A stretch of DNA of 64,000 nucleotides from Calonectria ilicicola (taxonomy: Eukaryota > Ascomycota > Sordariomycetes > Hypocreales > Nectriaceae), in contig CP085828.1 in the NCBI GenBank assembly GCA_020809705.1, positions 3,100,001 to 3,164,000 on the forward strand, written 5' to 3'. Under the pieces are notes generated by a model. That model saw only the letters and a program-made list of their open reading frames with translations. It did no database searches and was not told the DNA's origin. Shown piece by piece: positions 56,142 through 64,000 of this stretch (position 1 is its first letter; each line of letters starts with the position of its first letter). A program made the translations under genes and the position numbers.

Positions 56142-59092
56142 CGTTCTCGCTCCGCCCCGAACAGCTCATCACCCTGCCAAGCACCCGGCTGCCATTTCAT
56201 TCACTCTATTTCGCTTGTCCGGGGGTGCAACACTCCCTTGGCGCTCCACTTATCAAGCGCCCCGGCTGGCAGAGCGAGGCCACGAATGAGGTGCCCAGGA
56301 TATTCACTGAAATTATCCCACTGTGTGATTTTTGTCCAACAATTTGTCGGCGTGCTCATCATGCTCTCTGCATTCCTTCGCGTGCGCTCTGGTTGGCTTG
56401 GTTTCTTGGCCCGGCCCAGGTCTCAATTAGCCCAGCCATGACAGGTCCAACCCGAGTCCACTGCACTCACCGTCTACCCACATCGTCATGGTCCAATTTG
56501 CCGTCGTCGCTAACATGATTTAGTTGGTCCGAAATTTTGAATTTGCTGATCCGTCAATGCGCCATCGGGCCGCTATTTTGCGGTCCTGGATCTTCAATGA
56601 TGTAACATCAGATCGATAGTGCCGCTAGAAGTCGGTCTCATTTTCGTTTATGGTCACCTTCTCGCATCGCCAACTGTCTCACTCAAACGGCAGACCTGTC
56701 ATTTGATAATGTGGTATTTGTCTTGTCTTACACACTGTGTTCTGCACGCTTCGGCTTCGATCCCGGTGCCTCTTCAAATTTCGCACCTTCCAAATTACCT
56801 GTTAGATGTGGAAGTCTACTCCAGTCGTAAAGTGTGGCGGTGAGGTTGAGGCTGCCGTGTTTTGACAGCCTCACACCACGTGGTAAAAAAAGAAGAAAAA
56901 AAGCTTTCCCTTCTCATCTCACGGACGTCAATCTGCATAAGGGTTAGCCTAGGCTTTCCAATGGTTCTAGCCTCCTATTTGTAGCGAGTGCCCGCATGAA
57001 AAGGAAAAAAAGTTTTACCGCATCTGTCGCTCATCATGACTTCACGAGCCATGACGTTGAAGTCTTGCATTGATCCTTGGTGCCTTGCCAGACGTACTAA
57101 ACTATCCCTTTTTTCCCTACGGCCAACTGTTAGCAGTAGCGCCAGTTGTGCACATGTTCTTCTATGCGCGCTAGCCTTTCCGTTCCGTCACCATTCTTGT
57201 CTGGACTATTGAATCATCGTGACGATCTCCACCACGTTGCAAAGCCCTTATTCAATCCAATTTCCCAACTGGGAAAACATCACACTTTTCCATTATTCAA
57301 TTGTTTATTTTATTTGATTAGTGGATTATATCCTTTAGACAAGTCAGACTCTTAATTATACGTGTCTGGTCACAGCCAAGCCAAGCCCTCTTTTCACACG
57401 GCGAAGCGTGCAGAGACAGTTTAAGGCGGCCATGCCGTACCATCCCGAGACGAGCTTGTGGCTTCCAATTCCACATATGGCCAAGCAGGTATTAGTTGCA
57501 TGAAAATCTATTGCTTTTTAGCGTAAGTTGGGGTGCCCCAAAAGGAGCATGGTGATTTTTAGCATTAATGTGAAAGTCTCGTTTGGGTTCATTAGCTTGA
57601 CAGTTAGCTTTTAGGTAACGCTGTGACACAGCGGTTGGTTCCCCAGGGTTCCTTTTTACCAATACTGCCCATCAAGATGGTTATGAATAAATACACGATC
57701 AATTGAAACCACAAATCCATACACCAAAATTCAGCAAAGTAGCTGTGGACGTATCAGCCAAGAAGAAATTAGGAAACTTTAATGTCAGTAATCTTGACAT
57801 GTGGATATAGGGTAGGTCAAGATGGAAATGCCGTAACGAGAATATATCTTGTGTGAGAAAATAGTAATAACGGTAAATCCTAAATGCATACTTGAAACAA
57901 GTGAGATGAAACCAACTGGTTTCTTGTCTATAAATGACATATCACTGGAGCTTGCTCAATCCTATTACCTACGCTGTGATGCTACCACATCATTGGGTCC
58001 ACCAAGACAACGAGCCAAGACCTGACACCCTTGCCACACATGCCATGCCATATTTCTAGTGCACTTACGAATGCCTACGTAACTCACATGTATAAGCGGC
58101 CGCGCAGGAAACGAGGTTGTTTGATCATATGCTGACATGCACTCTCGTCGTCATCCATTCCGCCGTGTGGATCTGAAACTGCAGCTCAGAGGGCTGGGTT
58201 GTCATGCATCGACACGAGAGACAAACACCAATCGAGCTGGAGGCGTGCCCGATCAGACGTGGTTGGAAGAAGAGTTGGCCATCCATCCGCAGTCCCACTC
58301 AGTAATCGTTTGTAGCCTAGGATGATGCCAGTTGAAGCTGGAGGGGGACTGCTCCACAAGCGAGCACAGCCCATCATTGACACAGAGAGGGGGGGAGATA
58401 TATTGGATATGAAGATGACTGTGACGACTGTGATGGTCTTATGTGACGACAGATCCAAGAGCTAGGATGTCTAGCCGGTTTGCCGTCAAAGAATCACCTT
58501 TCTCACAAGTGGAGCATCAGCGCTCGGCATCATGAAATATCTAATTGCTGCTTGCCACATGTGCATGGCGCCGAATGGGGGCTGTTTCCTCCCCATTGAC
58601 CAAGTTAGCATGTGCATGTATCCTCTAAAAGACCAACTATACTCTGAAGTATGAGCAGTCACTTCATCAACCAGAGCCCGAAACTGCAAATCGAGGGGGC
58701 GTGCGGTCGACGATGACGACGGAGAGTGGAGCCGATCAGTGGAGCTCGTGTGGGCGGAAACAACGAGCAGGCGGCCCGTTGTGAATCCATCCTTGTCCCA
58801 ATGATCAGAGGGTTGGTCGGGCTAGCATTTAGTGATGGTGAGCTTTTTCTGGCTTGTCGAGATCGACTCTGTGCATGTCGCGGGGTGCACTTGCGCCGGG
58901 TCACGAGTGATGCATTGCTGTCCAGAGCCCATGGACCCAGCCGAGTCCACTGGGACTGCCCGTTGCGCCATCGGCCGCCCTACCGCCGCCACCCCAGTGC
59001 TCGATGCGCCGTGGCAACTGTAAATTGCTGTTGGTGAGCAATAGTTTCTAGTGCGCCTCGCCACCACCATTGCCACCTTGGAAAGCTCCGCC

Positions 59093-59137
59093 GTAGCAGT
59101 GGCAGTGGCAGCAGTAGCAGCAGTAGCAGTAGCAGCA
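59093..59137. repeat. GCAGTG/GCAGTA trinucleotide-type repeat
   Basis: An imperfect array of GCAGTGGCAGTGGCAGCAGTAGCAGCAGTAGC units. In one frame it reads as an alanine/valine tract, but the surrounding frame is short and not gene-like. Confidence 0.75.
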
Positions 59138-62100
59138 TGGACGTCTTGGGTGCTACTCTTAGCTCGATTTATTAGGTTGGGCCAAACTGAGCGCCGCACA
59201 ATACGAGAGGGCCAGATAAATTTCTCAAATGGCTGAATATACGATTGCCGCTTGCCTGTCTTGGGTGTTGGCCTGTCCGTCGCCCGAACAAGACCCCGTC
59301 ACTGCGGCCCTGGTCAAAGTTCCAGATACCTGGGGCTACATTCGGTCTCCGCAAACTCTCCGAGAGCTTGTCGGGGGCCAAGGACGCTGCCCGCATAACA
59401 TCCTTGTACTGCAAGTGTGGCCGATCAGCTTCAGCTATACATAGCAAATACATTGAGACCAAGGTTCCACGGACTTGTCAGAATAGTAAGATTCTGACTG
59501 TAGTATCGAGGAATAAGATGGTTTTGTAAAATAAAAAACAAAACCAAGAACTAGGCGATTAGATCGACCCAGCTAATTAATGAGTTAAAAAAAAAACATT
59601 GATGTGCGCACAATGCGTGGGGTCTATGGATGCAATGGGCCACATAAAATGGGTTGTTTGCAACTCTGATGAGTCAAAGGGCAATTGGCACATCATTGCA
59701 GCTATGCCAACGCACATTGGATTATGTATCCCATGTGCATCCTTTCTGGGCTTGTATTGGCAGAATAGAAGGAGGATCAAACACTAGTTGCTCGATCTAA
59801 GCCTTGGCGAAAGTAAAATAACGTCTGGCAGAAATGAGGCCCACGATGCAAATGAGTGGCAATGGATAATTCGGACAGAACTGAGAGCCGGGCCCTTTTT
59901 AAGCCGCTCCTAGCTATGGAGCTCCAATTAAGCAGATGACATTGACGTGAGCAGGGTTGCGGGGCATAAGCAGCGCGATGTTGCGGTAGCAGTCAAGGCG
60001 GCTGCGATGTGGATGGACGATGAGTTCTAGAATCAGAGCTCGCGGCAGGAAATCAAGAAGAAAGTAATGACACTGCAGGATCTGGCAGCCTAGCTCTGTG
60101 TCTTATCAGCACAATCAATCAACCAATCTGCAGGCTTCGGACGAGATCCGGAGTTGTGCGACACAATCCCAGCGGTTAAGAATAACGACGACAAGTTAGC
60201 CAGCCGCAAGGTACCATCCATGGTGACATCGCGCCCAGTCCATCGGCCAGTTACTAATTAACGCGGGCCACCGCCAATCGAATGAGCTGATGGATATGGC
60301 CATTCACCCACACTGGGTGAGCAGACGAGATGAAATCATTGGCGGCGACTCGCACACAAGCCAGGGGCGCCGAATCTGGGAAGCCATGCGACGCCCAGTG
60401 CCCAGCTCTGCCTGATTGAGTTCGTCCCCTGCAAGACGGCAGTCAGCTTGGGCTGATTTTATCATCCTGGCAAGGCAATTGCATGGCTGTAGCTTGATGA
60501 CGGGGGGTGATTTTTTGTCCAACAAGCTGAATGTTTTATGCAGCAGCTTGCAGTAAATGTTTGGCTCAGCCTTGCTGGGCGGTCAGGGGGTAATTTGTTG
60601 GTGGGGATGAGTGCATTGAGGTTGTCGCCGCTTTCCGAGCCACTTGTAAGAGAGCAAGATGACAGACCTTTGGGATAAGCTTATAGACAGCGGAATGTTA
60701 ATGTCTGGTCCCAATGTGAGGTTATTTCCCAGACAGGATATCGACAGCCGGTTCATCCCCGTGGATCTGCAGTGCAGGTTTCAACTGCATGACATGGGCG
60801 GTCACGTCTCCCTGGAATAACAACGTTGTGCAACATGGCGCTTCTTAGTGCCAGAAGTGTCATTGTTGGTCTCCGGGACGCTCGGCGGCATTTGACACTA
60901 GATTGGTGAGCGGAATCAGAACTCAAAACGGTACCGGTCGGGACAAGCGAGTGGCTTGCAGGTTGGGCAAGGAGGATGATGGGCTGGAATCACTAGTCAG
61001 GCATTTTTTTTTTCTCTTTGGCATAAGCCGTGCACCATTTGCCTTCTCTCAATCGCTGCTCTCCACGTTTGCCTCCACAACAGGACCCTTTCCCCACCAC
61101 CTTTTTCTAATGGATATTGGAGCCGAAGTCTTCTATTGAGGGCGCTTGGGCTTTTGGTGGGCTTGTAGGCTTTTAGATCCTGGCCCAGGACTGGTCTGAT
61201 TTCAACGTCGTGCCTGGTCCTAAAATGCCTTGGGCGTAGCGGTAGGAGGGCTTTTTAGATGACGGCGGTTGGTGAAATGAAGAATTTGTTTGAATCAAAT
61301 GAAGCCAGCGTGCCGGCGGGCTGGTTGTGTTGCCTCTGCATATTTGTTGTCTGTGCTCTATTTCCGTCTTGGCTTGTTGCTCCGACCCCGGTCGATTGCC
61401 TCTCTTTGGCCAAGCCGTAACCGCGCCATGGCCTAAGCAGGCGGTGATGGATGAATGAATCGATGTTTGGTTTGCTTGGGGTGCAATGGACAAGCACCGA
61501 CAGCTTGGGACCTGCTTCTTGTTCTGGCCTGGATCGCACGGCCATGAAAAAAGCGGCCTTTTATTTGTAGATTGGTGGTGATGGTGATCTGCTGGGCATA
61601 GGCATGGGCATGATCGGATCCTGTTTCGACAATACTGGCTGGCTGGTTTGGCCACCGCCGCTTCCGCCCGCCATGCACCTTGTTTGTTCGTCACCAGTGA
61701 CTATTTGCCCAACAGCAAGCAGCCTTCTCGCAGTCTGTTCCATATTTGCTGTACCTCCTTTCCCGTATTCTTGGTGTGAGCGTATCGTGGTTGGTACCAC
61801 GTACCCCGTACTGACAGGTGGGACAGAGGGTCTCACTTCGTACAGACTCGCCATCCCGACCCTACTCTTCGACCGTGTGCCATACCTGCCAATGCTGACC
61901 TGGCCCGATCAACATGGTCGTCACATCTGCTGTGTCATTGTCGCCGCCAGACTGGTTGCTGCTGCTGTTGTTGGCGGGCTCCTGCATCTGGCCCTGAGCG
62001 CAAAGCGGATTAGTATTGGCATCACCATTCCCGCACTGAAATATCGTCATCCCGACCGTTCTGCCCGCCCAGACACCCACGCGCCTACCGCTTACCGCCT

Positions 62101-63330
62101 GCCCACATTGTCCATCGCCTCTCCCCACCACACCCCTTGTTTGCTAGAGCAAGCAGGCTAACTACCAAAGAGAGACTGAACGAGCGAGTGTTGCTGGGAT
62201 TCAGTTGGGAAAAAAGGGGGGCTCTCGGTTTCTCTCTCACAACACATTCATTGGAGACTGTGTCGGCGACGACTGGCACGTTTCACTGCCACCCTTGCCT
62301 TCCTTTGCTTCCCTTCTCGCTTTGGCTCATTGTCACAGCCAGGTTTTAGTTGTTCTCCGGCACATAGACAACCGGTGGCCGTGGGTTCGCATCTGCATAA
62401 GAGAGCTAGCTCGTAGTGAGACTGGGTTTGTCGAGAGAATCTGCCTCGTCCTGCGGCTGGCCTTCAGCTCTCTGCGACGGTCAAAGTACCCGATACCTAG
62501 CGCCGAGACCAAGGTACCTCACGGCGACCCAGGCTCCATTCTTGGGGCTAGAAACCGCTAAGACTGCTCCACCACCTGCTGCTGCTGCACAATACCGCTG
62601 CACCCACTGCATTTGCTGCGCTGCAACGCCTGCAACCGCCCACCCGCGCACCCGCATCTCGCTCGACTGCTGTGGCAGCAGGGGACCCGTGCACCTGGAC
62701 CCTCCTTGCAACCCCAGGCTGCGGTCGACTTTTTTAGAGCCTGGGCAGGGCCTGGGCTGGAGCACAACCACCAAAAAGGGCACCAGCACCCACCACGGCT
62801 GTCCACTGCTACCCACTGTTACTGTACACCTCAGCGCCTCTCGTCTATGGAATTCCCCCCCCTCAACGCCGTTGGTTCTCCCTTCGCGGTGCTCTAACAA
62901 CTTTCTCGCAGCTATCTCATTCCACAAAGCTTTTACCTCTCGCTAGCCCCCCGTGTCGCTCGTTATTATTACATTTATTCAGGCTTTTGTCGTGCCGCCT
63001 CGCCTCGGCCTCCGGTGTCCGATCAAACCCGCCACCACAACTACCACCAAACCTCCAGCCTCCGCCCCCCGATCGCCAATCTCCCACGGCCCGTCTTGCC
63101 TCAACCACTTCGATCTCCTGTCTGGCTAGAGTCTACGCTAGAGACTGCGAAAACGGTGCATAAACAGCATCTGGTTCTCCGACAGGCCACATTTTGACCC
63201 TCGCAGCGACCTCCATTCGCTTGCTGTCGCCCGCGCACCTCGTCGCACCACGACATAACGTTACACCCCCAGTTAAACTCCCTGACACGTTGTGCGGCTG
63301 CCGGTACGCTGCGTCCGTCTTCGCGCAGCC

Positions 63331-64000
63331 ATGGCCGCAGCTACTGCGTCCCCTCCCCCGAATACCGCATCACCAAACCAAAACTTCTCAGAGGATGCTT
63401 CCCGACAAGTTTCCGAATTCAACGTGGCCGGTGCCCCTCGCCTGCGAGAAGGGCCCGTGTCGCCCGTCCAAGTAAACTTTCAGGATGAGAACTGGGCCAC
63501 GCCCTCGGATGTCGACATTGGCAACTCCAAGTTTCATGGTAACCAAACTGAGCTCGTTGACCGCACTCTCCCATCGCCTCCCGAGGACGCCCCTCCACCT
63601 CCACCTCAACACAAGGCTCAAGGACCCTCGAGTCCCCAGAGCCCCCGGGACTTTTTCGAAGGTGTCGCTGGGCTTCCCAAGGCTGATGGCCCACCTGTCA
63701 TCCCTTTCGATGAATCCTTCGCCCATTCCTCTGAGGCCTCTTATTTACCGACTTCTCAATCTTCCCTCTCCAGTCCAGACAAGAGCCCTCATGTCAACCA
63801 GGCGCCCGTCATGTCAGCCACATCTGGCCCAATGGCTGATGAATTTGAGCCTCATATCATGACTCCTACCGAGAGAGTGCGCAACCAGGACATGTTTCGC
63901 AACAGTCGCGAATCAGATGATACGACCAGCACGAACCAGCAGCCATCTGCAGAATCATCGGCAGGCACCAGCGCCAGCTCTCTCTCAGGCATCAACGAGA
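63331..64000 (+). CDS. N-terminal part of a large proline/serine-rich protein (runs off the window)
   Basis: The frame is open from the ATG at 63331 to the right edge: 223 complete codons with no stop and no need for splicing. Composition is disordered: Pro/Ser/Thr-rich with PPPNTASP, SPPEDAPPPPPQ, SSPQSPRDFFEG and repeated S-P and T-P sites (for example IMTPTERVRNQD), which suggests proline-directed phosphorylation. I do not recognise the family from this part; a regulatory protein (kinase, transcription factor or GTPase regulator) with a long unstructured N-terminus would fit. The preceding 500 bases are CT-rich and look like a long leader, and the gene has nearly 9 kb of gene-free DNA in front of it. 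The start is the first ATG of the frame and has a good context (GCAGCCATGGCC). Confidence 0.7.
   Translation, partial: MAAATASPPPNTASPNQNFSEDASRQVSEFNVAGAPRLREGPVSPVQVNFQDENWATPSDVDIGNSKFHGNQTELVDRTLPSPPEDAPPPPPQHKAQGPSSPQSPRDFFEGVAGLPKADGPPVIPFDESFAHSSEASYLPTSQSSLSSPDKSPHVNQAPVMSATSGPMADEFEPHIMTPTERVRNQDMFRNSRESDDTTSTNQQPSAESSAGTSASSLSGINE

Larger units (their letters stand above)
54573..63330. other. Very long intergenic region, no convincing gene
   Basis: Almost 9 kb. The left part, to about 56000, contains the chitin synthase promoter. The right part from about 62200 is CT-rich with many CCACC/CTCGC runs and likely includes the leader of the gene at 63331. Between them, open frames of up to 331 codons (54794-55789, minus) occur only in GC-rich stretches and have cysteine/arginine/serine-rich translations resembling no family. 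AT-rich segments at about 57200-58000 and 59500-59620 lack open frames. I saw no transposase, reverse transcriptase, terminal repeats or tRNA. Regulatory DNA or a non-coding transcript is possible. Confidence 0.5.

Noticed and set aside
61604..62161. A 185-codon + strand frame before the last gene
   Set aside because: Composition (Cys, Pro, His) and lack of motifs suggest chance; a similar-sized frame overlaps it on the minus strand.
1..64000. A secondary-metabolite gene cluster, CRISPR array or prophage
   Set aside because: No PKS, NRPS, terpene synthase, spaced direct repeats, or phage structural genes are visible; the gene content is fungal housekeeping.

Overview
The window reads as nuclear DNA of a filamentous ascomycete, most likely a Sordariomycete and plausibly Hypocreales. 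The evidence is short introns with GTAAGT/GTATGT-type donors, CTRAC branch sites and nearby AG acceptors, plus a gene set typical of moulds: class IV chitin synthase, an arginine-attenuator uORF ahead of the arginine-specific carbamoyl-phosphate synthase small subunit, F-box proteins, a fungal aspartic-protease-like membrane protein and a GH28 pectinase. I saw no bacterial operons, CRISPR arrays, rRNA or tRNA genes, intact transposons or secondary-metabolite core genes. The species is not determined.

Layout. 0.9-2.0 kb: DJ-1/PfpI-family protein (+). 3.6-5.4 kb: Acinus-like SAP/RRM protein (+). 6.1-8.2 kb: mitochondrial carbamoyl-phosphate synthase small subunit with its arginine attenuator peptide uORF (-). 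10.2-11.2 kb: ETF beta subunit (-). 11.9-13.1 kb: Gcs1-like ArfGAP (-). 14.1-15.7 kb: two-RRM RNA-binding protein (-). 15.7-18.1 kb: no gene seen. 18.1-18.6 kb: possible small membrane protein (-), divergent from TAH18 diflavin reductase (18.7-20.7, +). 21.5-24.4 kb: non-catalytic aspartic-protease-like membrane protein (-). 24.4-27.9 kb: no gene seen. 28.0-30.2 kb: repeat-containing GPI-type surface protein (+). 32.5-33.9 kb: GH28 exopolygalacturonase-like enzyme (+). 35.3-35.9 kb: small fungal membrane protein (-). 39.7-41.3 kb: F-box protein (+). 41.8-42.5 kb: OPA3-like protein (-). 44.0-47.1 kb: Polo-like kinase (+). 47.6-50.2 kb: second F-box protein (+). 50.6-54.3 kb: class IV chitin synthase (-). 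54.6-63.3 kb: almost 9 kb without a convincing gene. 63.3 kb to the edge: 5' part of a proline/serine-rich protein (+).

Most genes are housekeeping and independently transcribed: arginine synthesis, mitochondrial electron transfer, mitochondrial morphology, cytosolic Fe-S assembly, Golgi traffic, RNA processing, mitosis and cell-wall synthesis. The secreted or surface genes (aspartic-protease-like, GPI protein, GH28) lie between about 21 and 34 kb, among longer and in places AT-rich intergenic DNA.

The most striking element is the uORF of the carbamoyl-phosphate synthase gene. It closely matches the 24-residue arginine attenuator peptide known from Neurospora arg-2, but here it is assembled from three exons, the middle one only 13 nt long and carrying the codon for the critical Asp12. 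All exon structures given here were inferred by eye from splice signals, reading phase and family conservation. No transcript data were available.
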